Shown: one piece after another, positions 50,349 through 59,122 of the stretch
How the letters are laid out: every line of letters starts with the position of its first letter
Numbering within the stretch: position 1 is the first letter of the stretch
Assembly (NCBI GenBank): GCA_028281445.1
Contig: JANQJW010000006.1
Span: 1-64,000, forward strand
Source: Planctomycetota bacterium
Lineage (GTDB): Bacteria; Planctomycetota; PLA2; JAEUHO01
Direction of reading: 5' to 3'
Length of the DNA: 64,000 bases
Notes under the pieces: generated by a model
What the model was told of the DNA's origin: nothing
Seen by the model: the letters and a program-made list of their open reading frames with translations, nothing else
The model's database searches: none
Made by a program: the position numbers and the translations under genes

Positions 50349-50546
50349 GCTTGCATCAGGATCGACAACTCACCCGGCGGCGACCATCCCTGCCGGCCAG
50401 GGATGAAGCTCGACTGCCCAGAGGCCTGTTTCTCCGGCTCCCCCTTCAACAAAAGACAACATAAGTATGATTATCAGACGTTATGGATGGAGCCCTCGGG
50501 AGGGATGCTCGCTCAGAGGTCGTCTTGGAACAGGCGGTCCTGGGGC
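50349..50546. other. intergenic stretch with hairpin and AT-rich patch
   Basis: Contains CATCCCTG-ccggc-CAGGGATG (50385-50405), the same core palindrome as the hairpin at 7895-7927, and a patch at about 50448-50490 (for example ACATAAGTATGATTATCAG) that is far more AT-rich than the rest of the window. The patch is likely to carry the minus-strand promoter of the MORN-like gene. Confidence 0.4.
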
Positions 50547-52118
50547 CTATCGCGCCACGTATTGGCCGTCACCGATTCTCGCGAGCTCCTTCATGAACTC
50601 GGCGTCGTGGTCCTCGCCGATGCCGATGCAATGGATCGTGATCTGGGCGACCTTGTTCCACTCCCTGAGGACCTCCAGGATGCGCTTGCTGTCCTGGATG
50701 CGTCCTGCGGTGGGCTTGCCGTCCGTCAGGAAGAAGATCGTGTCGTAGGGCGGCCGGTTGTTTCCGGTGACGCCGAACGCCGCGAACGAGAAGCCCTTCT
50801 CGAGTGAATCGAAGATGTTCGTGCCGCCGACCGGCACCTCCTCCTCGACCCACTTCTTGAGCATCCGCTTCGTTTTCTCCGTCGCGGGCACTTTGCGGTT
50901 CTGCCAGGGCATCACCTGATGGTTGAAGAGGATGACGTTGAAGCCCCCGTCCTTGTCCATGTTGAACACGGCGCCGATGAGCTCCTGCTTGCAGATCTCC
51001 ATCTTCGTCTTCTTGTTGGCGCCCTTGGCCTTCTCCGCCTTGTCCATGGACCCGGACTTGTCCACGATGAAGAGGATGCGGTCGCTGAAGGTGTGGATGC
51101 CGTAGAAGGAGACGCCCTTCTCCTGGATCTTGATCGTGCCCGTGGGCTTGGGACCCTTCGGCATCTCGAAGGTGTCCTTGTTGTCTTCCCACCACTTCTT
51201 CCACTGCGAAGCGTAGGGGCTCTCGATTTGCGCGCCCGTGAGCGAGAGCAGGGCGTTGTGTCCGTCGGTGCGCAGGGCTTTCAGATCCTGGCGGGCGAGG
51301 AACTTCATCAGCGGCTCGATGCAGCGGCTCTCGTGCATCGTGCGCAACACGTTGATCGATGCCTTGACGAGCCAGTCCTGCTCCATGGGGAGCTCGAGGT
51401 TCTTGATCGCCTTGGCGAGCATCTCGCCGTCTTGCTGCTGCGCCAACGCCTTGATGGCCGCGACGCGCACCAGGTTGGGCATGTCCTCGGCGTCCACGAT
51501 GCCGTGCAGATTCGAGATCACGGCGTTGCGCTTGATCTCCCCCACCGTCTCCACGTAGCGCAGCTTGTCGTCGAGCTTCTTGGAGGCGAGCCAGGCCTGC
51601 CCCAGCCGGGCGAGCCCGTCCCGGAGCGTCTCGTCGTCGTAGCCGACGAGGATCTCCTCCGCCACGAGCACCGCCTGACTGATCAGGGCCCGGTTGCGGC
51701 TGTGATCGTTCTCGAGGTTCTTCAGCTTCTTGATGGCGCCGTCCCGGGCTCTGGCGATCTTGCGCTCCTTCTTGTTGTAGCGCTTGAGATCGTTGCTGGA
51801 GCGCGGGCTGTTCTCGAAGTCCTGCTGGGCATCGTGCAGGTCGTTGATCGTCTCCTCGTAGGCCTGCTCCGTGTCCTTCTGGGTCTTGGTGATCTTCTGC
51901 CCCTCGGCGTAGACGCGCTTCACGCCCCAGACGATGGCGTCCATCGCCGCCGGATCGGTCGAGCCGCGCAGGATGTCGAACGCGCGCTGGCGCGCCTTCG
52001 GGTCCTTGCTGCGCAGCGCCTTCTCGAAGGTCGTCTTGCGTTTGTTGAACGTCGCTTCCTTGGCCTCGGCCGGACAGACGAGTGCAGCCAGGAGCAGTAG
52101 GGCGAGGATGCGCGTCAT
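50547..52118 (-). CDS. exported VWA-domain protein with HEAT-like front
   Basis: 523 aa, signal peptide (ILALLLLAALVCPAEAKE). Residues about 25-300 are helical with HEAT-like units (SKDPKARQRAFDILRGSTDPAAMDAIVWG; MPNLVRVAAIKALAQQQDGEMLAKAI) and a lysine-rich coiled section. Residues about 345-520 form a von Willebrand A domain with the metal site DKSGS (ILFIVDKSGSMDKAE), GGTNI as second loop and FFLTDGKPTAG as third. Function: adhesion or assembly scaffold; typical of planctomycetes. Confidence 0.88.
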   Translation of the reverse strand: MTRILALLLLAALVCPAEAKEATFNKRKTTFEKALRSKDPKARQRAFDILRGSTDPAAMDAIVWGVKRVYAEGQKITKTQKDTEQAYEETINDLHDAQQDFENSPRSSNDLKRYNKKERKIARARDGAIKKLKNLENDHSRNRALISQAVLVAEEILVGYDDETLRDGLARLGQAWLASKKLDDKLRYVETVGEIKRNAVISNLHGIVDAEDMPNLVRVAAIKALAQQQDGEMLAKAIKNLELPMEQDWLVKASINVLRTMHESRCIEPLMKFLARQDLKALRTDGHNALLSLTGAQIESPYASQWKKWWEDNKDTFEMPKGPKPTGTIKIQEKGVSFYGIHTFSDRILFIVDKSGSMDKAEKAKGANKKTKMEICKQELIGAVFNMDKDGGFNVILFNHQVMPWQNRKVPATEKTKRMLKKWVEEEVPVGGTNIFDSLEKGFSFAAFGVTGNNRPPYDTIFFLTDGKPTAGRIQDSKRILEVLREWNKVAQITIHCIGIGEDHDAEFMKELARIGDGQYVAR

Positions 52119-52167
52119 CAGCAGGACTCCGTGCGGGATTCCACCAGCGTACCGGTGTTCTCAGCGA

Positions 52168-53331
52168 CTAGGAACGCTCGCGCGCCTCTGCTTCGCGGTC
52201 CGCCTCGCGCGCGAGGGCCTCGCCGCGTGACTGGGACACCGAGTCGCTGGTCTGGGCGCCCGGCGGCACCGTCAGCGGGCGCGTGAGGCTCTTCTTGGCG
52301 CGCACCTCCTTCAGGAAGCGCTCGCGGAGATCCTCATACATCTGGCCGGGATCCGCGTCCTCGCTCTCGGGAATCGGGATCTGTGCTGCGGCGAAGGTGT
52401 CATGCCCGCCCCCCTTGCCGCTGCTGATCTCGCGCGCGACGGCGCCGGCCTTCACGTCCTTGCCCGCCAAGGCCCGGATCGAGCAGTAGAGCAAGGGGCC
52501 GTTGAAGCCCGACACCATGACCCACTTGATCCCATCGAGTCGGAAGAGCAGATCGGCCACCTCGGCGACCATGTCGCTGTGGTCGATCTCGCCGAGGAAG
52601 GTCGTGAGCGCGAAGTCCGTGACCTGCGCCCGGCGCAGCGCACGCTCCAGCACGACGAAGTACTCCTGCGGCACGCGCGCGCGCTCGATGTGCGAGAGCA
52701 CGCGCTTGTCCGCCACGGCGTAAACCTCGCGGAAGATGCGTTCGTCGAGCGGCGTCGCGCCGCGCGACAAGTCCATCGTGTCGGTCTTGATGCCGTACGT
52801 CAGCGCTGTGGCAACGCGCGTGGAAATCGGGATCCCGTTCTCGACGAGAAGAGCCCCCACCATCGTGCTCGTGCTGCCGAACTCGGGGTCGTAGTACGGG
52901 AACTCGACATCCTCGAGCGAGTTGAGGCTCGGGTGGTGATCGATCACCACGTCCGGCACGACACCCTTTGGCAGCTGGCACGTGCCGGATCCGGGATGGG
53001 TATCGACGACCGCGACGAGGTCGTAGTCGTCGTAGTCGATCTTGTAGCTGGGCCGGATCTTGATGTTGAGGTGGCGCAGCATTGCGCGGTTCTCGACTCG
53101 CCCGACACGTCCCGTGTAGGCAAGCACGGCCTGGACCCCGAAGAAGCGCTCGAACATGTATTGGAGCGCCGTGGCGCTGCCGAGGGCGTCCGGATCCGGA
53201 TTGTGCTGGAGGTGGATCAACGGACGGCGCCGTCCGCGAGCCACGGAGAGCAGTCGGCGTAGATTCTGGGGGGCCTCCGCGTGCGCTCCGTTGGAGGCGC
53301 CGTTGGAGGCCTGGGGGTCGGTCGTGGTCAC
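52168..53331 (-). CDS. DHH family phosphoesterase
   Basis: 387 aa. DHH motifs: LIHLQHNPDPDALGSA (motif I), VAVVDTHPG (II), VVIDHHPSLN (III, the DHH itself) and the DHHA1 end SSGKGGGHDTFAAA. This is the layout of NanoRNase/pAp phosphatase and cyclic dinucleotide hydrolases (NrnA/RecJ-like), so it probably removes pAp, nanoRNA or a dinucleotide. GTG 53331 is the only reasonable start. A charged, unstructured C-terminal tail of about 40 residues follows the domain. Confidence 0.88.
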   Translation of the reverse strand: MTTTDPQASNGASNGAHAEAPQNLRRLLSVARGRRRPLIHLQHNPDPDALGSATALQYMFERFFGVQAVLAYTGRVGRVENRAMLRHLNIKIRPSYKIDYDDYDLVAVVDTHPGSGTCQLPKGVVPDVVIDHHPSLNSLEDVEFPYYDPEFGSTSTMVGALLVENGIPISTRVATALTYGIKTDTMDLSRGATPLDERIFREVYAVADKRVLSHIERARVPQEYFVVLERALRRAQVTDFALTTFLGEIDHSDMVAEVADLLFRLDGIKWVMVSGFNGPLLYCSIRALAGKDVKAGAVAREISSGKGGGHDTFAAAQIPIPESEDADPGQMYEDLRERFLKEVRAKKSLTRPLTVPPGAQTSDSVSQSRGEALAREADREAEARERS

Positions 53332-53409
53332 GGCCGGAGATTCTACCGGCGGCCTCAGTCGCCCTTAGAGCCCAGCGGATCGGGCCTGAACCTCTCCCCC
53401 ACTAGCAGC

Positions 53410-54915
53410 CTAGCCCCGTTTCCAGTGCTGCAGGAAGCGCGTCATGACCCGCACGCCGAAGCCCGTGGCGCCCTTCGTGAAGGTCCCGGCGGTCTTCGAC
53501 GTCCACGCCATGCCCGCAATGTCGAGGTGGGCCCACGGCACCTTGCCGACGAAGTTCTCGAGGAACGCCGCCGCCGTCAGGGTCCCCGCTCCCGGCGTCC
53601 CGAGGTTCGAGAGGTCCGCGTACGGGCTGTCGAGCTGCTTGCGGTAGCCGTCGTTGATGGGCATGCGCCAGAGGGCGTCGCCCGACGACGACGACGCGTC
53701 GAGCAACTGGTCGGCCAGCGGTTCGTTGTTCGAGATGAGCGCCGCGTTCTGATCGCCGAGTGCCACCACGCACGCACCGGTCAGCGTCGCGAGGTCGACG
53801 ATGGCGCGCGGACGTGGGCGCATCTTGGTCGTTGCGTAGGCCAACGCATCGGCGAGGATCAACCGGCCTTCCGCGTCGGTGTTTCGCACCTCGATGGTCT
53901 TGCCGTTCATGGCGCGTAGGATGTCGCCCGGCTTGTAGGCCGCGGCGTCGGGCATGTTCTCCGAGGCCGGCACGAGCCCTACGACGCGCGTCCCGATGCC
54001 CAAGCGCGCGACGGCCGTCATCGTGCCGATCACGGCTGCGCCGCCGCACATGTCGAACTTCATGTCCTCCATCTTGTTGGCGGGCTTGATGGAGATGCCG
54101 CCGGTGTCGAACGTGAGGCCCTTGCCCACGATCGCCACGGTGTCCTTGCTGCGCGCGCGCTTCGGCTCGTACGTCATGGCGATGAGCTTGGCGGGCTCGA
54201 CGCTGCCGGCGGACACGCCGAGGAGGGAGCCCATGCCGAGGTCGCGCATCTCGTCTTCTTCGAGGACGTGCGTGGCGAAGCCGTGCTCGTCGCCGAGTGC
54301 CTGCGCCTGCTCCGCGAGGAAGGTCGGCGTTGCCGTGTTGCCCGGCTCGTTGCCCAGCGTGCGCGCCACGCACACGCACTCGCCGAGAATCGCGCCTTCG
54401 TTGGCCGCGCGCTGAACGCGCTTGCCCTCGCCGGAGCCCGCGAGAATCGTGAGCGTCTCGACAGCGCTCTTGCTCTTCTCGGACTTGTAGATCTCGAAGC
54501 GATACAGACCCGCCACGGCACCGTCGGCGATCGCCTCGGCGGCGCGCGTCGCGCTCAGCGCCGCACCCCGGCCCTCGGGCAGGACGAACGTGACCGACGA
54601 CGCGCCGTGGTCGCGCGCTGCGCGTACGGCTGCTGCCGCTGCGTCGCGCACCGTGTTGCGGCTCTGATCCCCCTGACGGCCGAGCCCGGCGAGGACGAGC
54701 GTGGGTACGCGGTCGTCACGCTTGCCCGTCAGCGTGCGGACCTGCCCCGCGGCACCCGTGAAGGCGCCACGTCGCACGAGGGTGTCGTAGCCTGCGCGAA
54801 ACTGGGCGCCGGCGGAGCCGACGCTTTTGCGGATCGGCGTGCCCGCGAGCTGGAAGAGGACGACGGCTTCGTCCTTGTGACGGCCCAGGCTCGACTCGCG
54901 TACTGATACTTCCAT
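53410..54915 (-). CDS. pepA: leucyl aminopeptidase (M17)
   Basis: 501 aa. Dinuclear zinc aminopeptidase that releases N-terminal residues. The N-terminal macro-like domain is at about residues 1-160; the catalytic domain has GKGLTFDTGGISIKP (Lys and Asp ligands), DMCGGAAV, NTDAEGRLILADAL (the M17 signature) and GTPGAGTLTAAAFL. All residues expected are present. ATG 54915 begins MEVSVRESSL. Members of the family also bind DNA in some bacteria; nothing here tells. Confidence 0.95.
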   Translation of the reverse strand: MEVSVRESSLGRHKDEAVVLFQLAGTPIRKSVGSAGAQFRAGYDTLVRRGAFTGAAGQVRTLTGKRDDRVPTLVLAGLGRQGDQSRNTVRDAAAAAVRAARDHGASSVTFVLPEGRGAALSATRAAEAIADGAVAGLYRFEIYKSEKSKSAVETLTILAGSGEGKRVQRAANEGAILGECVCVARTLGNEPGNTATPTFLAEQAQALGDEHGFATHVLEEDEMRDLGMGSLLGVSAGSVEPAKLIAMTYEPKRARSKDTVAIVGKGLTFDTGGISIKPANKMEDMKFDMCGGAAVIGTMTAVARLGIGTRVVGLVPASENMPDAAAYKPGDILRAMNGKTIEVRNTDAEGRLILADALAYATTKMRPRPRAIVDLATLTGACVVALGDQNAALISNNEPLADQLLDASSSSGDALWRMPINDGYRKQLDSPYADLSNLGTPGAGTLTAAAFLENFVGKVPWAHLDIAGMAWTSKTAGTFTKGATGFGVRVMTRFLQHWKRG

Positions 54916-54951
54916 GGCCCCACTCCCTGCGTGCTGCGCCGGCTGGGCGCG

Positions 54952-55248
54952 CTACTCGCTGTGCTTCTCGTACCCGAGGTCCTTCAGGATCCCGAGAACC
55001 TCGCTCCACGTGGGGAACGCGCGTCCCGTGGAAGCCTTGAAGCTGTTGATGGCGTTGATGAACTCGAGCGTTTCGGCCTCGAGGTCGTACTGGTTGATGC
55101 TGCGCCTGCCACGGCGCGATCCCTTGCGCCGTTCGGTCTTGCGCCGCTCTTCCGGCACCTCCTCCTCGCGCGTCCGGCGGTCGCCCTGGCGGCGATCCGA
55201 CTTCGTGCGGCGGTCCATGTTGGGGTCCGGGGGAGAGGCTTCGCTCAT
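54952..55248 (-). CDS. small highly charged conserved protein
   Basis: 98 aa. Residues about 10-50 are nearly all charged (DRRTKSDRRQGDRRTREEE, ERRKTERRKGSRR), then a helical end: INQYDLEAETLEFINAINSF, TGRAFPTWSEVLGILKDLGY. The latter looks like a conserved short domain of unknown function. ATG 55248 chosen over TTG 55257. Follows its upstream neighbour (55306) with 57 bases between, same strand as pepA. Confidence 0.6.
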   Translation of the reverse strand: MSEASPPDPNMDRRTKSDRRQGDRRTREEEVPEERRKTERRKGSRRGRRSINQYDLEAETLEFINAINSFKASTGRAFPTWSEVLGILKDLGYEKHSE

Positions 55249-55305
55249 GAACGGCAAAGCCTACCCTCCCGCGTCGAAGTCAGGCCCGGATTGACGGGCC
55301 CGTGC

Positions 55306-57291
55306 TCATCGGCTCGGGAAGACGATCCGCACGTCGTGGCTGCGCCCGTCTTCGACCTGGATCCGTTCCTCGAAGGTGGTCTCCCCCATGCGGGCGCGGA
55401 CGTCGACGGGGCCCGGCCGCACGGCCAGCTCGGCACCCGTGGACAGCAGGATGCGCCGGAATGCGCCCTTCTCCCCTTCGCGCACCTCCAGGATCATGTT
55501 CCCCACGACGCGCGCGGGTCGGCCGGTCTCATCCACCGGTTGTCCGAACTTGAGGAAGCCCCATTCGCGCAGCTCGATCGGTGGGATGACGGTCGAGCGA
55601 TCGCGGGAGACCTCGAAGCGGTCCGTCTTGAAGGCGATGCGGCCGCTGCTCGTGGCCTCCAGGCGATAGAGTCCCGGCGCGATGCCGTCGATCGAGATCT
55701 CGCCCTCGCGACTCACGAAGGTGCCCATCGGGCGCTCGCGATCGTTGACGATGGCGATCAAGCGGACCGTCGCCGGGTCGATGATCCCGCCGGACGTGTC
55801 GAACACACGCGTGATGATCGTGCCGCCCCCGCCGATCTCGAAGTCGGTCTGTGCGACCTCGCCCGGTCCCACGGAGACGTCCTGGGGCATCGAGCTCTCC
55901 TTGCCGGCCTTGATCCAGACGCGGTAGTTGGCCGGGGCGATGCCCGCGAGCACGAACTCGCTGTTCTTGTCGATGCGCGTCTGCTTCTTGAACCGGCGCG
56001 GTCCCTTCGTCTTCTCGTCGGTGGCCTCGAAGATGACCTGGATGCGGCGGTTGGCCTTGGCACCGGCAGCGCCGAGTACGCGGCCGCGCACTCCGCCCAA
56101 CGGCTCGACGACGATCTCCAGACCGTCGGTGCCGGCATCGGCACTCTCGACGACCGAGCCGAAGGTGTCGTGCTTGGCGACAATCGACTGCGAACCGCGT
56201 GCGAGGCCCTCGGCCCGGAAGCGGCCTTCCTTGTCGGTCATGACACGGCGCCACTTGTGCTTGTAGACCCAGTGTCGGTAGTAGGCGGAGATGCTCTGCA
56301 CCTCGATGAGTACGTTCGGGACGCCCTTGCCGTTCTCGTCCACGACACGGCCTGCGACGAACTCGCCCTTGCGCATGCGGAACTCGCGCTCGACGGTCTC
56401 GCCGGGCTCGACCACCGTGCGCTTGGGCGTCGTCTTGCCGCCCTGGGAGTCGAAGTCGAACCAGCTGTACTTGGGGTGCGTGATGACGAACTCGAGCTGC
56501 ATGGCGTCGGCCAGCGGGCCGATCTCGAAATGGCCGTTGCGGTCGCTGCGAAGACGGATCGTCTCGCGGCCTTCGTAGGGCAGCCCGTAGAGCTTCGGCC
56601 CGAGGACCTTCGGAATGAAGCGTCCGAGCGTGGCCAGCCAGTCGAGCTTGCGTGCCTTGCGCTGGATGGTCTTGAACTCGACGTTGCCGGGCTTGTCGGG
56701 TGCCTTGTTGACGCGCTGTTGGAAGTAGATGTCGATGGTCGCGCCGTGAACGGGCCGGTTGGTCTCGTCGTCGACGACGGTTCCAACGAATCGGCCGGCG
56801 GCGGGGAGCTCGAGCAACAGGTCCTCGCGGGGCTTCGTGACACCCGTGACGGCGAGGAAGTACCGCGGCGGGTGGTAGGCCATGACGCGGCTGATGCGCG
56901 TCTGGCTGTCCGCCGCGATCCGAAACTTCCCGTCCTCGTCGGCGACCGTCTCACCGGCCGGCGTGTAGTCACCGATCACGGGAATCGGTGCGTCGGGATC
57001 CACGTCGCCCCCGCTGCGCATCCGGTCCATGAGGAAAGCGTCGCCCGCGTTGTAGGCGATCAGCATGACCTTGGCGCCGGGGACCGGGTTGCCTTCGAGA
57101 TCGACGACCTTGCCGCCGTACACGCCGCCCATGGTGGGCTTCTCGAGCATCCAGTCTTCGGGCGGCGCCTCGTCCGGCTCGTCGACGGTCAGCGGGACGT
57201 TCGCTTCCTCGGTGCCGAGATCGCTGTTGAAGAGCCACCAGAGAGCGAAGGCGGCGGCGAGCACCGCGACGATGAGGGGCAGGCGTGACAT
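55306..57291 (-). CDS. membrane-anchored protein with carboxypeptidase-regulatory-like repeats
   Basis: 661 aa. A single membrane segment at the start (LPLIVAVLAAAFALWWLF), then Ig-like/CarboxypepD_reg-type beta-sandwich repeats: GGVYGGKVVDLEGNPVPGAKVMLI, AGRFVGTVVDDETNRPVHGATIDI, GEFVAGRVVDENGKGVPNVLIEV, GGVRGRVLGAAGAKANRRIQV and others. No peptidase domain is present, so a structural or adhesive role is likely. GGAGG stands at a good distance before ATG 57291. Many such proteins are known from planctomycetes. Confidence 0.85.
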   Translation of the reverse strand: MSRLPLIVAVLAAAFALWWLFNSDLGTEEANVPLTVDEPDEAPPEDWMLEKPTMGGVYGGKVVDLEGNPVPGAKVMLIAYNAGDAFLMDRMRSGGDVDPDAPIPVIGDYTPAGETVADEDGKFRIAADSQTRISRVMAYHPPRYFLAVTGVTKPREDLLLELPAAGRFVGTVVDDETNRPVHGATIDIYFQQRVNKAPDKPGNVEFKTIQRKARKLDWLATLGRFIPKVLGPKLYGLPYEGRETIRLRSDRNGHFEIGPLADAMQLEFVITHPKYSWFDFDSQGGKTTPKRTVVEPGETVEREFRMRKGEFVAGRVVDENGKGVPNVLIEVQSISAYYRHWVYKHKWRRVMTDKEGRFRAEGLARGSQSIVAKHDTFGSVVESADAGTDGLEIVVEPLGGVRGRVLGAAGAKANRRIQVIFEATDEKTKGPRRFKKQTRIDKNSEFVLAGIAPANYRVWIKAGKESSMPQDVSVGPGEVAQTDFEIGGGGTIITRVFDTSGGIIDPATVRLIAIVNDRERPMGTFVSREGEISIDGIAPGLYRLEATSSGRIAFKTDRFEVSRDRSTVIPPIELREWGFLKFGQPVDETGRPARVVGNMILEVREGEKGAFRRILLSTGAELAVRPGPVDVRARMGETTFEERIQVEDGRSHDVRIVFPSR

Positions 57292-57534
57292 GGAACCTCC
57301 ACCGCGTCCGTCGCCATCAACCCCGCTCATCTTGCCGACGAACGCAGCCTCGGCCACGCGGCTTCCTCCCAAACGTTACAGCGCAGATACCGGAGCTCGG
57401 CTCCCTGGATGCTCGGCGGCGCTTAGCCATCCGCTCCTCGAGTGGCAGACCACGAGTCGTCGCGGATGGCTGTGCGGCGCCTTCGCCCCAGGAACCCGCG
57501 CTTTCACGTCACCGGCCCAAGGTGCATCGCCTGC
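57292..57534. repeat. intergenic region with a hairpin repeat, copy B
   Basis: No gene. Bases 57407-57489 contain GGATGCTCGGCGGCG, a hairpin (GTGG-caga-CCAC) and the 17-mer TGCGGCGCCTTCGCCCC, in the same order as 2460-2552 (copy A). Position of the elements against the genes is comparable: between genes, non-coding. Confidence 0.6.
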
Positions 57535-57942
57535 CTAGATTCGGCCGTCGAGTTCCGAAAAATCGAACGCGCTGCTCTCCTGGCCGGGCACGCGGTAGGA
57601 GTCCTCGTCCTCGTGATGCGTCGAGAACTCCATGATCTCGGCGTCCTCGATGCCCCAGAAGCGGTGCTCCACACCGGGCGGGATGTGATGGTGGTCGCCC
57701 GGCCCCATGACCCGTTCGCCGTCACCCAGTTCGAGCAGGATGCGGCCCGAGGTCACGTAGAAGACCTCGTCCTTGTTCTTGTGGTAGTGCAGCGAACAGC
57801 GGTAGCCCCTCTTGAGGACCATCTTCTTGCCGCAGTACTCCCGGTTCACGATCCAGTGCTCTTCGCCCCAGACCTTGGGCACCGTGTGTGTCGGTACCTG
57901 CTCCAGGATCTTCCGTTCGGTGGGAGACGCTTCGTCGGCCAT
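57535..57942 (-). CDS. cupin protein, mannose-6-phosphate isomerase type
   Basis: 135 aa, single cupin domain. TVPKVWGEEHWIVNRE is the common start of type II phosphomannose isomerase cupins; CSLHYHKNKDEVFYVTSG holds the metal ligands of the first motif, and GPGDHHHIPPGVEHRF of the second. It may isomerise a sugar phosphate or bind a nucleotide sugar; single-domain members are often uncertain. The UDP-sugar pyrophosphorylase gene is two genes away, in line with sugar metabolism. Ten bases after the ddl stop, same strand. Confidence 0.82.
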   Translation of the reverse strand: MADEASPTERKILEQVPTHTVPKVWGEEHWIVNREYCGKKMVLKRGYRCSLHYHKNKDEVFYVTSGRILLELGDGERVMGPGDHHHIPPGVEHRFWGIEDAEIMEFSTHHEDEDSYRVPGQESSAFDFSELDGRI

Positions 57943-57952
57943 GGCCCGGATT

Positions 57953-59068
57953 CTACGAGGGGACGCGTGCCGAACGGACGAGGTTCGTCACCAGTTCGGG
58001 AAAGGCAACGCCCGAAGCCTCCGCGGCCAGCGGGACCAGGCCGCGTGACGACATGCCGGGAATCGTGTTCACCTCGAGCACGCGCAGCGAGCCGTCCTTG
58101 GTGAGGATCATGTCGGTGCGGGACAGCCCGGTGAGTCCGAGGAGGCGATGCACGTCCAGCGCAATCTGCTGCGCGGCGTGCGCCACCTCGTCCGGGACGG
58201 GCGCCGGACAGATCTCCTCCGCGCCGTCCGCTGCGTACTTCTCGTGGTAGTCGAAGAACGTACCGCTCTTCGGGCGGATCTCCACGACGGGCAAGGCACG
58301 CGGCTCGTGACGACCGGGCGATTCCGACCGGTCTTCGATCACGCCGACCGTGAGCTCTCTGCCCGCCACGTGCTCCTCGACGAGCAGGCGCTCCGCCGGG
58401 GGAACGAGCTCCTCGATCGCGCTGATCGCCTCGCCGGCGTCGTTGGCGATCTTGACCTCGAGAGTCGAGCCGCCGCGGGGATTCTTCAGTACGAGCGGCA
58501 AGCCCAGCTTCGCGATCCAGCCCTCGATGCGCGCTGCCCGCCCGCGTTCGAGATCGCCGGCTTCGACCACCTCGAAAGCCGGCGTGTCGATGCCGTGGAA
58601 ACCGATGATCTCCTTTGCGCGGATCTTGTCGAAGGCGGTCGCGCTGGCCGCCGTGTCCGACCCCACGAACGCGAGGCCGGCCGCCGAGAGGCACGCCTGC
58701 ACCGTGCCGTCTTCGCCGAAACGGCCGTGGAGCACGGGGAAGACCACGTCGGTCCCCCACTCCTTGAGCGCCACCAGCGCCTCGCACGGCCCGTCGTAGG
58801 CGCGCCAGCCCTGCACGTCATGGGCGTCGAATGCGGGCGTCCCTTCGTCGTCGCCGTTCGTCCTCGAACGCGTCGGGAGCTTCCAGCGCCGTGGCGGGAC
58901 CTTCCACTCGCCCTCGCGCGAGATGAACACGGGCCGCACGTCGTAGACGTCCGGAGAGAGCGCATCGACGACGTTCTCACCGCCTTGCAGAGAGACCTCG
59001 TGCTCCGCGCTGGGGCCGCCCATCAGGACCGCCACGCGCAACCGCTCACCCTTGCTCGTCACTCGCAT
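57953..59068 (-). CDS. ddl: D-alanine--D-alanine ligase
   Basis: 371 aa. Makes the D-Ala-D-Ala dipeptide for peptidoglycan. Motifs: VAVLMGGPSAEHEVSLQGG (N-terminal), VFPVLHGRFGEDGTVQACL, KIRAKEIIGFHGIDTPAF, LPLVLKNPRGGSTLEVK (ATP-grasp), EEHVAGRELTVGVIE, then LEVNTIPGMSSRGLVPLAA. ATG 59068 is five bases from GGAG; GTG 59074 is an alternative. Its presence argues for a peptidoglycan wall. Confidence 0.96.
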   Translation of the reverse strand: MRVTSKGERLRVAVLMGGPSAEHEVSLQGGENVVDALSPDVYDVRPVFISREGEWKVPPRRWKLPTRSRTNGDDEGTPAFDAHDVQGWRAYDGPCEALVALKEWGTDVVFPVLHGRFGEDGTVQACLSAAGLAFVGSDTAASATAFDKIRAKEIIGFHGIDTPAFEVVEAGDLERGRAARIEGWIAKLGLPLVLKNPRGGSTLEVKIANDAGEAISAIEELVPPAERLLVEEHVAGRELTVGVIEDRSESPGRHEPRALPVVEIRPKSGTFFDYHEKYAADGAEEICPAPVPDEVAHAAQQIALDVHRLLGLTGLSRTDMILTKDGSLRVLEVNTIPGMSSRGLVPLAAEASGVAFPELVTNLVRSARVPS

Positions 59069-59122
59069 GGACACTCCGCTCCGTGGAGGCCCACTATAGC
59101 GCGGAGGTTCGCTCCATCGACC

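Noticed and set aside
54931..57288. 785-codon plus-strand frame opposite the Ig-like surface protein
   Set aside because: Antisense shadow; no signal, no domain, and it crosses three genes on the other strand.
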